DNA from: a virus
DNA length: 64,000 nucleotides
IMG/VR virus record: IMGVR_UViG_3300045999_010887
Coordinates: 16,655-80,654 of that record
Direction: 5' to 3' (one strand)
The notes below the pieces were generated by a model that did no database searches, had not been told where the DNA came from, and saw only the letters and a list, made by a program, of their open reading frames with translations. Position numbers and translations under genes: made by a program. Position 1 is the first letter of the stretch. Each line of letters opens with the position of its first letter. Of the stretch, positions 8,680 to 17,456 are shown piece by piece.

Positions 8680-9941
8680 GCCAAAACCTCGGCCAGCTCC
8701 TTGTTCTCAGCCTTTTTTCCTTTCCGTTTACTGACTTTGATCTGCGGTTCTTTTTTCTTAGTCAGCACCTCCTGGAAGACATCATTAAAGTCTGCTGCAA
8801 CGGTGTCCCAGTCAAAGCAGGGATCAGTGACACGTTCGTAGCAGGCTTGGGCAACGGCATCCAGCTGCTCACGATCCTCATACAGTTCGGTCAAGATGTC
8901 AGCCAGGTGGTTGTCATCGGGACACGGCATGATGCGACCAAAGTTAGTGTCTACATCTGCGTGAAGGTTACGAATCAAACGGCCGTAACCGTCAAAAATT
9001 TCTTTACATGAGGTGTGATCGGGTACAACTTGAGCAACACGGCAGGCAGCGTGTTCAAAGTTGACCAGACCCCAACCTTCACCTTTGCAAGTATTTACAC
9101 CAACATCAGCACAGTTATAGATGATGTTCAAGAGTTCAACATCTACCGAAGGACCATGCGGTGTGGGTGCCGTCATGATGATGCGGTTATTTGGATCAAG
9201 TCCTTGGCGAAGCATCTCTCGATTAAAGAGAGGCATGATGTCCCAGCCCTGGTCCTTTTGCCCCATATGCAGGTATAGCTTGGCGTTTGGTTTGTCGACC
9301 GCAAACTTTGCAAACGCAGAAATCGTAATGTCAATTCGTTTTCGGAATTGATTTCTATTTCCGTTAAAAACAATGAAGTCGTCAGGATTCAGATTTAATT
9401 TTTTCCGGCACTCAACCTTATCCAATGGATAAAACTGACCAGAGGTTACACCATGGGGCACAACCCAGATTGGTTTTTCGACACCCGCAAGGACTGTTTC
9501 CTCTGCCCCGAATTTGGTATAACAAACTGCTGCGTCCCATTCATTCATGGTATCAGCTAAACAGCCATACCATCCATAGGAATCCATGGGGTAGTAACCA
9601 ACGAATTTAAACCCGAGCTGCTCGCGAAGATCACGGACTTGAGTCCATTGATTATTAATGATCCAGCAATCGTTAATTGTGAAGATAACGTCAGGTTGAA
9701 TTCGTTCAGTAATTTCACGAATACGCGCTTCCCCAAAGGGAGCGTTCTGATACATGTTGGAGGCTGGATAGAGGAAGTACTCCTTTTGAAGGGGGGTGTA
9801 ATCACCGTGCCAGTTGCAACCAAGCACATGGATTTCATATTTATGTTTAAGGCGACTCAGCACATTTTCGGTAACACGTGCAAAGCCCGTGGTAGCAACG
9901 ATGTCACCTACCCACAACAGCTTGGGTTTATTTTCAGTCAT
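8676..9941 (-). CDS. GT4-type glycosyltransferase
   Basis: 421 residues with the two-lobed GT-B layout. The C-terminal half has NGNRNQFRKRIDITISAF (about 193-210) and an E-x7-E-like element in EGWGLVNFEHA (about 286-296), typical of family GT4 retaining transferases that use nucleotide sugars. It ends with a Lys/Glu-rich tail (KKEPQIKVSKRKGKKAENKE). Probably modifies host or phage glycans. The start codon lies inside a 12-bp inverted repeat (9929-9965). Confidence 0.85.
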   Translation of the reverse strand: MTENKPKLLWVGDIVATTGFARVTENVLSRLKHKYEIHVLGCNWHGDYTPLQKEYFLYPASNMYQNAPFGEARIREITERIQPDVIFTINDCWIINNQWTQVRDLREQLGFKFVGYYPMDSYGWYGCLADTMNEWDAAVCYTKFGAEETVLAGVEKPIWVVPHGVTSGQFYPLDKVECRKKLNLNPDDFIVFNGNRNQFRKRIDITISAFAKFAVDKPNAKLYLHMGQKDQGWDIMPLFNREMLRQGLDPNNRIIMTAPTPHGPSVDVELLNIIYNCADVGVNTCKGEGWGLVNFEHAACRVAQVVPDHTSCKEIFDGYGRLIRNLHADVDTNFGRIMPCPDDNHLADILTELYEDREQLDAVAQACYERVTDPCFDWDTVAADFNDVFQEVLTKKKEPQIKVSKRKGKKAENKELAEVLA

Positions 9942-9965
9942 TTAATTGTTTATTGACTGAAAATA
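9929..9965. promoter_or_regulatory. Perfect 12-bp inverted repeat over the glycosyltransferase start
   Basis: TATTTTCAGTCA (9929-9940) and its exact complement (9954-9965) flank a 13-base spacer. The left arm contains part of the ATG and codons 2-4 of the glycosyltransferase, so the mRNA could hide its start in a stem, or the DNA could be an operator. Confidence 0.6.
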
Positions 9966-9974
9966 GTATACAAA

Positions 9975-10325
9975 TTATTTTGGAGTTATAGAACGAACTA
10001 GCTCTTTTTCGATAGATTGTTTCGATTTAAGTTTTGCTTTTAGGAATTCAGCCGCCTTATGCGTGTTTGTTGTATCCCCACAGGTGTAGAGATCAATAGC
10101 GGCATAGCCCAATTCAGGCCATGTATGGATAGAGGCGTGGGATTCTGCCAGCAATGCTAGTAGCGTCACACCTTGCGGCTGAAATTTTTCACCAAACATG
10201 CGCAGGATTTTTGCGCCTGCCATATTAAGAGACACCTGGAGCAACCGTTCAAGCTCCTCGTAATTATCAAGAAGAGCTTGATCACAGTCATAGAGATCAA
10301 GGATGAGGTGACGCCCGTTGCTCAC
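9975..10325 (-). CDS. speD: S-adenosylmethionine decarboxylase
   Basis: 116 residues, about full length for the bacterial proenzyme class. The motif AESHASIHTWPE contains the Glu-Ser self-cleavage site that generates the pyruvoyl cofactor, and IDLYTCGDT carries the conserved Cys. It decarboxylates S-adenosylmethionine to donate aminopropyl groups for spermidine. speD is a frequent gene of marine and freshwater cyanophages. Its ATG overlaps the primase stop by 4 bases, placing polyamine supply in the replication operon. Confidence 0.95.
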   Translation of the reverse strand: MSNGRHLILDLYDCDQALLDNYEELERLLQVSLNMAGAKILRMFGEKFQPQGVTLLALLAESHASIHTWPELGYAAIDLYTCGDTTNTHKAAEFLKAKLKSKQSIEKELVRSITPK

Positions 10326-12952
10326 AGTTCTTGTGCTACCTCTTCCATTGTCGCATCAGATGCTTTGTCAATAATGTCCCCATAGAACGTACGCCATTCT
10401 TCTTTGTTTAGGCCCACTTCCACCAGAGATGGATACTGCTCGTACTTGGGACCGGATGCCCGAAGCGCGATGTTGACGACCCGCATGCCGCGACTGTTCT
10501 TGAATTGATAGACATTCAGCTTGAGCTGATGCACGCATACGTCCATCAAGAGGGATTCAAACCGGCTGCGACCAAGGATGTTGCTGTTTGAACCACGTGA
10601 GAATTCGCAGTAGCTGGCATACAACCACTTGTCCCAGTTGATGTACAGGTTAGAGACGCCACCGGGCGCATGTTTTGCAAGGCCCACAGGAGTGGCAATA
10701 CCTGGATCAAAAACAACACAATGTTGCATCCAATCAAGGATCTGATTGGATTTAAGGATTTGTTCACGGTGATGCTTGGCAAAGAAGTCAACTTTCTCGT
10801 TGGTCTCCATTAGGTATTCACGCATCTCCGACTCGGGCATATCGAGGACCCAGTTCACAAGTCCTGGAAGCAGAGATGCAAATTCTCCGAAGGGACGACC
10901 GTGATCATCCATATCGATCAAGGTTTTTTGTTCGGCTGAACTACCTGTGAATGGTTGATCGAATGGAATGGTGAGACGACGACGAGCTAAACCAGAGGTG
11001 GGGTCGGTGGTCTGGATGGGTTCGTTGGCCGTGATCATGACCAAGCCATTGAATTTAAATGGCTTTTGGCTACCGGCTTGGAACTTGCGTTCATTACGAA
11101 TCAGGTCACGACCTGTAATTGCTTTCAAGACGGAGACCGATCCACCGTAACGCTCCACATCATTGAAGAGCAGCAGCTTTTTCTTATAGAGGTTGGCGGT
11201 TTCAAATCTGTTTTTCTCCAGATGCTCCAGCGAGGAAATCATGGCGTTGTCATCACCAACTAATGCGTGAGCAAGGTTGGAGTACGTGGATTTACCGGAC
11301 TTACCGGGACCAACAATTTCCACAAACTTCTGAATATCTGAGTGACTCAGCAGTACGGCACGCAACCAAGCCCGCAGCACCTGGACTCGCCCCCAACTAT
11401 CACGTTGTGTGGATTTCAACCATTTAATGATGGGTTCACAACTTGCGTAGGGATCGTATTCATACGGCAGTTGTTGGGTGATGTACATCTCCCGGTCAAA
11501 GGGAAGCAGCTCCCTAGTCTCAACCTTCAAGATGCCATTGGTAAAAAGCAGATAATCATTACCTTCATACCAATCATCAAAAATTGTTGAAATCCTCAAT
11601 TGCTCCATTAAGTCGGAGATGAGGTTCATTGAGTAACCACTGTGCAGCAACCCATCTTTAATGGAATCAAGTTGGCCTTTGATATCGCCTTTCACCTCAT
11701 ATTCCGACAGTTGTGACCACAGACCCTTTCTGTGGTATTGATACATGAAGAATGCGCCATGTGATTGGCTGTACCGAAGATTTCCTTGGTAGTTCTGCAG
11801 CAAGATTGCTGCAATGACATCGGAAGATGGATTGCGAGTCTTTTGTTTGGCACCTTCTCCACCGCCATAGTTAGGACTGCTTCGACGACGGTAGACTTTG
11901 GTGTCGCCTTCGACCGTTTCTTTCTTAGGAGCTGGAGCCAATCCCAAGTCTTTTTCCAATTCAGTTAATAGTTCTGCAACATGATCAAGCATGGCGTCAT
12001 CTACATTCATTGCCTTGTGATTTTCTGACGGCTTCCAACCGTTTTCTTTGGCGACGTGAATCAGAGAACCAACGCCACGTCCACCACCTTTCGAGAAGGA
12101 ACGCCACCGCCGATGGCATTCACCCTCCTGATATTTATCCGACTGCCGGGACCATTCATCCCAGTGGTCAAGCAGCGATTCATCTAATGAGTGAAGCGAC
12201 TGACCAACTGTGATCCAGATGTCGTAGTCATCCGTTGCTTCTGGCGGCATACCCCACATGGCTTCCAGCGCCAGTTGCATGTCGCGCTCTAGGTCAATCT
12301 CTGCATTAATGGCAAAAGAAGGACCAACGATGCGTGTAGTTTCTTTGGCGGGAACACCTTGCTTGATGTTCTTTTGAACAATGGCATTCAGCAGCCATTC
12401 TGGAAATTCTGGCAACTCCTGGATCCACTCAAACCCTTGATCTGAAGCCGTGAAGTAGCCTTCAGTCTCAGGATGCAGACCCATGAGAACGCCTTGGTGA
12501 CGTTTCCAAAGGATCTCAAGTTTTTCTTTTGTTCCTTCTGCGTGCCAGGTGTATTTATTTCGTACGAATTGTTTGTGTTGATCTCGCGACAAACGATATA
12601 ACTTCCGTTCGCGGCCTTCTTTGCCACTGAGGATGGTCAGAGTTTGAGGTAGAGCCTCTGCAAAAGGAAGTTCCGAGAGATCTTCAATGAGTTTATAAAC
12701 GGTGGGACCGTCCACATCAACCCAAACCAAACCATAGGGATGGTTGTAGACAGGACCGCCAAGCAAGCCAACTGCTTTACAACGGCCAGCCAGCACCTCA
12801 TTCTCGATTTCCTGAGGACTGTAGGGTTTGTTTTGCCAGCCAGCAATATAGGGGTCCTTATTTGGACCTAGTGGCGTAAGAGGCCAGTCAATGGGGATAT
12901 AGTCGAGCCTGATTTCACCGGGCTTGAGAGCTTGCTGATTTTTATTAGTCAT
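10322..12952 (-). CDS. Primase-helicase (prim-pol, PriCT-2, D5-type SF3 helicase)
   Basis: 876 residues. Residues about 15-170 form a bifunctional primase/polymerase domain with metal motif VDVDG (78-82). Residues about 230-310 (MWGMPPEATDDYDIWITVG ... HRRWRSF) match PriCT-2. The C-terminal third is a D5/P4-type SF3 helicase with Walker A GPGKSGKST (about 545), Walker B LLLFNDVE (about 590), and sensor/arginine-finger region ITANEPIQ ... LARRRLTIPF. It would prime and unwind at the replication fork. The ATG overlaps the upstream 62-codon gene by 8 bases. Confidence 0.92.
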   Translation of the reverse strand: MTNKNQQALKPGEIRLDYIPIDWPLTPLGPNKDPYIAGWQNKPYSPQEIENEVLAGRCKAVGLLGGPVYNHPYGLVWVDVDGPTVYKLIEDLSELPFAEALPQTLTILSGKEGRERKLYRLSRDQHKQFVRNKYTWHAEGTKEKLEILWKRHQGVLMGLHPETEGYFTASDQGFEWIQELPEFPEWLLNAIVQKNIKQGVPAKETTRIVGPSFAINAEIDLERDMQLALEAMWGMPPEATDDYDIWITVGQSLHSLDESLLDHWDEWSRQSDKYQEGECHRRWRSFSKGGGRGVGSLIHVAKENGWKPSENHKAMNVDDAMLDHVAELLTELEKDLGLAPAPKKETVEGDTKVYRRRSSPNYGGGEGAKQKTRNPSSDVIAAILLQNYQGNLRYSQSHGAFFMYQYHRKGLWSQLSEYEVKGDIKGQLDSIKDGLLHSGYSMNLISDLMEQLRISTIFDDWYEGNDYLLFTNGILKVETRELLPFDREMYITQQLPYEYDPYASCEPIIKWLKSTQRDSWGRVQVLRAWLRAVLLSHSDIQKFVEIVGPGKSGKSTYSNLAHALVGDDNAMISSLEHLEKNRFETANLYKKKLLLFNDVERYGGSVSVLKAITGRDLIRNERKFQAGSQKPFKFNGLVMITANEPIQTTDPTSGLARRRLTIPFDQPFTGSSAEQKTLIDMDDHGRPFGEFASLLPGLVNWVLDMPESEMREYLMETNEKVDFFAKHHREQILKSNQILDWMQHCVVFDPGIATPVGLAKHAPGGVSNLYINWDKWLYASYCEFSRGSNSNILGRSRFESLLMDVCVHQLKLNVYQFKNSRGMRVVNIALRASGPKYEQYPSLVEVGLNKEEWRTFYGDIIDKASDATMEEVAQEL

Positions 12953-13133
12953 TCCCGGTGTGCTGTCGAACTTCTACTTTAAAGTTTTTATCTGCAAAAG
13001 ATGCTTCCTTCAATAAGCAGAAAGCATGAAGATGCATGTCAGTGGGCAGATAAAAACAGTCCCCATCCGCCGCATCTAACATGCGACTCATGAGACTATT
13101 TATCCACTCACCCGTACAGACGTTGATGTCCAT
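12945..13133 (-). CDS. Small protein at head of primase operon
   Basis: 62 residues (MDINVCTGEWINSLMSRML ... DMHLHAFCLLKEASFADK). It overlaps the primase start by 8 bases, which supports coupled translation. Compact, neutral and helical in look. No family recognised. Confidence 0.6.
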   Translation of the reverse strand: MDINVCTGEWINSLMSRMLDAADGDCFYLPTDMHLHAFCLLKEASFADKNFKVEVRQHTGND

Positions 13134-13207
13134 GGTGAGGGCTTGACTTGAGTGTTTTCTTATCCTACGGCGACCAATCCGGCCACGCCATTACGAGTTT
13201 CTGAAAA

Positions 13208-13375
13208 TCAGTAAGTCTTATGGGACTCATTAATTGGATCGATTATTTCAAATTGTTTCATTAAACGTTCGTAGACCTGCAACACGTCTTCTTTTGTAAC
13301 CACAACCGTTTGGCAGGCTATATCCCAAGCGTGTGTCTTACGGCTTTTCAGTTTACTGTTCAAATCACCGTCCAT
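13208..13375 (-). CDS. Small protein, 55 residues
   Basis: A short frame from ATG 13375 (MDGDLNSKLKSRKTHAWDIA then VVVTKEDVLQVYERLMKQ, ending INESHKTY). The predicted amphipathic helix and its place between the divergent promoter region and the primase operon support it. No clear Shine-Dalgarno. Function unknown. Confidence 0.55.
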   Translation of the reverse strand: MDGDLNSKLKSRKTHAWDIACQTVVVTKEDVLQVYERLMKQFEIIDPINESHKTY

Positions 13376-13407
13376 GACTATTTAAAAATAAAACATAAGT
13401 TACTTTC

Positions 13408-13445
13408 GATATAATTATCTTATAGAAAATATGTTGTCATGCCAA
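13408..13445. promoter_or_regulatory. Divergent promoter region
   Basis: For the - strand: TTGGCA (13445-13440), 17 bases, TAAGAT (13422-13417), upstream of the gene starting at 13375. For the + strand: TATAAT at 13410-13415, 23 bases before ATG 13439, without a clear -35. The + strand box matches consensus exactly, but both calls are tentative. Confidence 0.4.
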
Positions 13446-13945
13446 AGCCTACAGGGCCTGCACCTAAAACCGGAAGCACACCAACACCTACAGCTGGACG
13501 GCCAACAGGAGTGAATCGCCCCACCACTTCACCGCAGCCTGCCCAGCCAAAACAACAAGCAAAACGACCAACAGGCGTAAATCGCCCAACTGCCTCACCT
13601 CAGCCTACTAAACCAACACCAACACCTGGACGGCCAACAGGAGTGAATCGCCCAACTACTTCACCACAACCTGTCAAACCAAAACAACAAAAAGACCCTG
13701 GTGAAGCAAGGAAACGAGCAGAAGAAGTCCAAGGAAAAGTTAAAGCAATTGATGCAAAACGTCAAGAAGCTTATGCAAAGCAACCTTTTAAAAAGGCTGG
13801 TGCTAGCAATGCAAGACCAACTCCCACACCTCCCCAAAGACCTGGGACAAACCCTCCTCCTAGACGGGCTGCCCCCATAGGAACCTCAGTTGCCCCCCGT
13901 GGAATCAGCAATAAAAATACATCTAAAGGAAGAGGAACTAAATAA
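13439..13945 (+). CDS. Pro/Thr/Lys-rich repeat protein
   Basis: 168 residues. Three near-identical repeats of GRPTGVNRPTTSPQP separated by Lys/Gln/Pro linkers are followed by a charged helix (DPGEARKRAEEVQGKVKAID), then another basic Pro-rich tail. It is probably disordered and DNA-binding or virion-associated. It has no Shine-Dalgarno. The last bases overlap the end of the convergent nuclease gene. Confidence 0.65.
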   Translation: MPKPTGPAPKTGSTPTPTAGRPTGVNRPTTSPQPAQPKQQAKRPTGVNRPTASPQPTKPTPTPGRPTGVNRPTTSPQPVKPKQQKDPGEARKRAEEVQGKVKAIDAKRQEAYAKQPFKKAGASNARPTPTPPQRPGTNPPPRRAAPIGTSVAPRGISNKNTSKGRGTK

Positions 13946-14792
13946 GATCTGGATCGTAGCTGTTACAGTTTTCTATTTGAGAATAGTATTCGGCTACGAT
14001 TTTAAGCCAGTCTTCTCGTAAAGAATCCAGGAAACGCCTGGAGATTTTAAAAACTTGAGTACGAACAGGCGTCGACACTAGGATTGCCGCCTGTTGTACT
14101 TTCATGCCAAGAGTTTGTTCAATTGCAATATCATACGCAGCAAGTTGTTTGCATGTCTTTTTAAATTTCATATGACCTCCAAGTAGATCACGCCATTCAG
14201 GCGAACCTTTTTCCAGATCTTTAGGCCACTTGCGACTGTAAGGTTTAACGCTGGTTTTTAGATCAGCAAGCGTCAGTTTGTTATTGGCAACAGCAATAAT
14301 ATCAGGAGCACCAGCCCAAGCGCGGCCTTCGTCGTCACAACCCCAGACGCGAGCAACATCGTCAGCGCCGATAGTAAAATCAAATTTATCAAGGACGGGT
14401 GACTCGGCCCAAAGAACCTCCTGGAACTGATCCAGAATTCCTGGCATACCAGCCCAAAAGTCTGCGTATTCTTCTTTGATTTCAGGTGTTTTATTCCCCT
14501 TGAGATATTGTTCCATCCCATAGTGGATTGCTGTACCACGTTCAGCCGCAGCTTCTTTAACACCTGGATTTGCTTTTGACCACATTTCGAGCTTCCGTTT
14601 GTTTGCTTCGGAAGCTGTTTCGCTAATGATTGTAGTTACGGACGGCGCAGGTCCAGTGGGTAACGGAGTTGTGTAGTGACGTTTTCCGTTAAGCGTAATT
14701 CTGGCTGCGGTCCTGTTGATTGACCGCATCATTTCTGGTTGCTCTTCCTTGGCTTTGATCCAAGGATCTGATGTATTCAGTTTAGCAACCAT
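13938..14792 (-). CDS. PD-(D/E)XK nuclease, RecB/Cas4-like
   Basis: 284 residues from ATG 14792; the frame is open further upstream, but that part runs through the palindrome. The family motifs are in order: GTAIHYGMEQYL (RecB motif with His), GAPDIIAV then LTLADLKTS (the D...DxK metal site), and QLAAYDIA (QxxxY). Such exonucleases process DNA ends in phage recombination or host DNA degradation. It stands alone on the - strand, likely controlled by the operator-like palindrome just upstream. Confidence 0.85.
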   Translation of the reverse strand: MVAKLNTSDPWIKAKEEQPEMMRSINRTAARITLNGKRHYTTPLPTGPAPSVTTIISETASEANKRKLEMWSKANPGVKEAAAERGTAIHYGMEQYLKGNKTPEIKEEYADFWAGMPGILDQFQEVLWAESPVLDKFDFTIGADDVARVWGCDDEGRAWAGAPDIIAVANNKLTLADLKTSVKPYSRKWPKDLEKGSPEWRDLLGGHMKFKKTCKQLAAYDIAIEQTLGMKVQQAAILVSTPVRTQVFKISRRFLDSLREDWLKIVAEYYSQIENCNSYDPDLI

Positions 14793-14797
14793 TACAG

Positions 14798-14834
14798 GTT
14801 TTGTATATTGGCTACAATGTAGCAGATACAAAAC
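14798..14834. promoter_or_regulatory. Nested palindrome between divergent genes (operator candidate)
   Basis: Outer arms GTTTTGTAT (14798-14806) and ATACAAAAC (14826-14834) enclose an inner palindrome GCTACAATGTAGC (14811-14823). The element fills the gap between the nuclease start (14792, -) and the membrane-peptide start (14840, +), where a dimeric regulator could control both. Confidence 0.65.
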
Positions 14835-14839
14835 TAAGA

Positions 14840-14929
14840 ATGCAGGAATTCAAACTCATTGTCTTGACGATTTTATTGGCTATGCTTGCCACCGCCGTCA
14901 TTGAGCTTGTTCCCCATTGGATCCACTGA
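14840..14929 (+). CDS. 29-residue single-span membrane peptide
   Basis: MQEFKLIVLTILLAMLATAV followed by IELVPHWIH and a stop. One hydrophobic helix covers most of the peptide. There is no Shine-Dalgarno, but the ATG is placed right after the divergent operator. Function unknown; small membrane peptides of this type may be inhibitors or holin-like. Confidence 0.5.
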   Translation: MQEFKLIVLTILLAMLATAVIELVPHWIH

Positions 14930-14954
14930 CAAAAATTAAACTGTCCATACAAGG

Positions 14955-15212
14955 ATGGTGGGGTTGCCTGGGGGCACTCCTTCAAATTATTTGGATTGGT
15001 ATCAAACTAAACTGGGAACTCTTGACAGTATGTCTTGCAACATTACTCGTTTTTATTACTGTGATCCAAGCATTGACATCAAATCTTTTTTAAAACTTGA
15101 ACACTATCGTCGTAATGGCGTTGCCTTTGACGATATTGAAACAGGAGAAGCCAACGCCTTCGAGGAGAAATTGCTCCAAGAAGGCGAGCTTTATTTAAGA
15201 ATAGATCTTTAA
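14955..15212 (+). CDS. Hypothetical protein, 85 residues
   Basis: The product (NYLDWYQTKLGTLDSMSC ... FDDIETGEANAFEEKLLQEG) is acidic at the C-terminus. Its stop overlaps the stop of the convergent gmd gene. The ATG has AAGG only a few bases ahead, so the start could be slightly off. No family recognised. Confidence 0.6.
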   Translation: MVGLPGGTPSNYLDWYQTKLGTLDSMSCNITRFYYCDPSIDIKSFLKLEHYRRNGVAFDDIETGEANAFEEKLLQEGELYLRIDL

Positions 15213-16231
15213 ACAGTAGCAAGATCGTATGTAATCATTTCTTTAACCATATCTTCAAAAGAAATACGAGGCTCCCAACCAAGCTCCCAGTGCGCTTTGG
15301 AGCAATCACCTAGGAGAGTATCAACTTCAGCTGGACGGTAAAACTGTGGGCTAATAACAATAACAGTTTTATCCAGTTTGGTGCTGTATCCAATTTCATC
15401 AACGCCTTCTCCACGCCATTCCAAACCAAGATCCAAGTAATCAGCTGCAATTTCACAGAACTGCCGAACACTGTGCTGGATGCCACTTGCAATCACATAA
15501 TCTTTAGCTGCTACTTGTTGCAAGATTCGACGCATGGCATCTACGTAATCCTTGGCATGACCCCAATCACGCCTGGCCTCAAGGTTTCCCAACTCAAGGA
15601 CGGGAAGCTTACCTTTAATAACAGAAACTAGTCCTTTGGTAATTTTCTTAGTAACAAAGTTATCGCCACGGATTGGACTCTCGTGATTAAAAAGGATACC
15701 GTTAGCGCCAAACATGTCGTAACTCTCACGGTAATTAACCGTCAGCCAGTAGCCAAAAAGCTTGGCAACACCATACGGACTTCTGGGATAGAAACAAGTT
15801 TTTTCATTTTGAGGAGACGATTCTGTTTTCCCAAACATCTCAGAGGTTGATGCCTGGTAGAACCGCGGACTTGAGGATCCGGCCCGACATGCCTCAAGAA
15901 CATTCATCACACCAATTGCGTTTGCCGCAGCAGTGCTTACAGGAGATTTAAAGCTGACACCTACATGGCTTTGAGCGGCCAGATTATAAACTTCATCAGG
16001 CGCAAAGTCCTGAATTACCCTGGTTAGAGAAGGGGCATCAGTCAGATCAGAGTATTCAATTTGCACATCACTTGGAATGTCACCACTAAAAACCCATTTC
16101 AGTTTGTCAAGATGGTTGGGTTGCGTGTGGTTTCTGACAACACCACAAACCTTGTAGCCATGGTCGATTAGGTTGCGTGCCAGATACGAACCATCTTGGC
16201 CAGTAATTCCGGTGATCAGTGCGCGTTTCAT
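15209..16231 (-). CDS. gmd: GDP-mannose 4,6-dehydratase
   Basis: 340 residues from ATG 16231; a longer open frame upstream would run into the divergent gene and is not used. MKRALITGITGQDGSYLARN carries the NADP-binding GxxGxxG. The short-chain dehydrogenase/reductase active site is STSEMFG plus YPRSPYGVAK (Tyr-xxx-Lys near 150). RRDWGHAKDYVDAM is typical of Gmd. It converts GDP-D-mannose to GDP-4-keto-6-deoxymannose, the substrate of the neighbouring ColD-like enzyme on the opposite strand. Length is near the usual 345-370. Confidence 0.93.
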   Translation of the reverse strand: MKRALITGITGQDGSYLARNLIDHGYKVCGVVRNHTQPNHLDKLKWVFSGDIPSDVQIEYSDLTDAPSLTRVIQDFAPDEVYNLAAQSHVGVSFKSPVSTAAANAIGVMNVLEACRAGSSSPRFYQASTSEMFGKTESSPQNEKTCFYPRSPYGVAKLFGYWLTVNYRESYDMFGANGILFNHESPIRGDNFVTKKITKGLVSVIKGKLPVLELGNLEARRDWGHAKDYVDAMRRILQQVAAKDYVIASGIQHSVRQFCEIAADYLDLGLEWRGEGVDEIGYSTKLDKTVIVISPQFYRPAEVDTLLGDCSKAHWELGWEPRISFEDMVKEMITYDLATV

Positions 16232-16245
16232 TTGCCATATCTGCG

Positions 16246-16262
16246 TGGTTAAAGTATAACCA
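16246..16262. promoter_or_regulatory. Short palindrome between gmd and colD
   Basis: TGGTTA (16246-16251), AAGTA, TAACCA (16257-16262) lies midway in the 49-base divergent gap. It could be a shared operator. Seventeen bases is short enough to be chance. Confidence 0.35.
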
Positions 16263-16280
16263 TTAAAACGACGTTTAGTT

Positions 16281-17456
16281 ATGACGGTGTTTGATTGGCC
16301 GCTCCAAAAAAATACGATTGGCTGGAAGGAGCGCCTGGCGCTAGCAAAGTTTATTTTGACTTCTGACCGTTTTACCAATGGTCCAGAGTGCCGTCAATTT
16401 GAAGATGAATGGAGTGAATGGCAGGGTGCACCGTATTCTTTGTATGTTGCCAACGGTTCCGTCGCCAACTTTTTACTGCTTGACGCAGTACATGAATACT
16501 ATTTCCCCACCAAAAAACAGCTGACCATCTTTGCTCCAGCCATTAATTGGGCCACCAATATCTCAACCTTTTGCCAACAACATCACAATGTTTACTTTTA
16601 TGACATTGATTACGAAACCTACAGCCCCACTCCCGAGTCGGCCCAGCAGCTTTTCTTCAAAGGTTTCCAGCCAGACGTTGTTTACCTGACGCATGTTCTT
16701 GGAATCTCCAATGACATGGAGAGGATCAAAGAGTTGTGGCCCCATGCCGCAATTATCGAGGACTGTTGTGAATCCCATGGTGCCCGCGACGCCAAGACTG
16801 GTGTGAAGGTCGGCAATACGGGCATTGGCTCAACCTTTTCTTTCTACTTCGGACATCACATGACCACCGTGGAGGGTGGCATGATCTGCGTCCAGAATGA
16901 AAAACTGTATAACCTCTTGCGTGCCAAGCGTTCTCACGGCTTATCGCGTGAGATGCTCCCTGCCTACCGAGCAGACATTCAAGAAAAGTATCCGGACGTT
17001 GACCCGACCTTCTTATTCCCCACCAAGGGATACAACTTCCGGAACGTGGAAACCGGAGCAGTCTTGGGTCGAGTCCAACTGAAGAAACTTGACAGCTGGA
17101 ATGAACAGCGCAGCAAAAACTATGCGTTGTTCCGGGAAGAAATGATCGACCGCCCCTGGTTCGACACTCTCCCTAAGGCCGATGGAAACAGTGCCATGAC
17201 ACTGCCATTCCATTGCAAAGATCCAGAGATTGCAGCTGAACTGAAGAAGTTCCTCCAGTTGATTGGCATTGAAACCCGTCCGTTCCTGGTCGGTAACCTC
17301 CTGCGTCAGCCCTTCATGGAGGACTACACCTCTTTAATTGATCTACCGAATAGCGAGCGGATGCACACGCATTCGTTTTATATCGGCAATAACCACTTCA
17401 TCAAAGAAGGTGACATCAAAGAACTCTCGAAGGTACTAGACAAATGCGGGTATTGA
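16281..17456 (+). CDS. colD: GDP-4-keto-6-deoxymannose 3-dehydratase (ColD-type)
   Basis: 391 residues, fold type I PLP enzyme of the DegT/DnrJ/EryC1 family. The segment that normally reads F-G-N-K-x-x-T-T-G-E-G-G reads FYFGHHMTTVEGG (residues 188-200), so His192/193 replace the PLP-binding Lys. That substitution defines ColD, which uses pyridoxamine phosphate and a His base to remove the C3 hydroxyl of GDP-4-keto-6-deoxymannose. The sugar genes next to it (gmd divergent, glycosyltransferase downstream overlapping by 13 bases) fit. The last step to colitose, a ColC reductase/epimerase, is not in the window. Confidence 0.88.
   Translation: MTVFDWPLQKNTIGWKERLALAKFILTSDRFTNGPECRQFEDEWSEWQGAPYSLYVANGSVANFLLLDAVHEYYFPTKKQLTIFAPAINWATNISTFCQQHHNVYFYDIDYETYSPTPESAQQLFFKGFQPDVVYLTHVLGISNDMERIKELWPHAAIIEDCCESHGARDAKTGVKVGNTGIGSTFSFYFGHHMTTVEGGMICVQNEKLYNLLRAKRSHGLSREMLPAYRADIQEKYPDVDPTFLFPTKGYNFRNVETGAVLGRVQLKKLDSWNEQRSKNYALFREEMIDRPWFDTLPKADGNSAMTLPFHCKDPEIAAELKKFLQLIGIETRPFLVGNLLRQPFMEDYTSLIDLPNSERMHTHSFYIGNNHFIKEGDIKELSKVLDKCGY

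Noticed and set aside
16232-16378. Extended 389-residue form of Gmd
   Set aside because: The extension would run over the start of the divergent colD gene. The Rossmann motif begins right at the internal ATG 16231.
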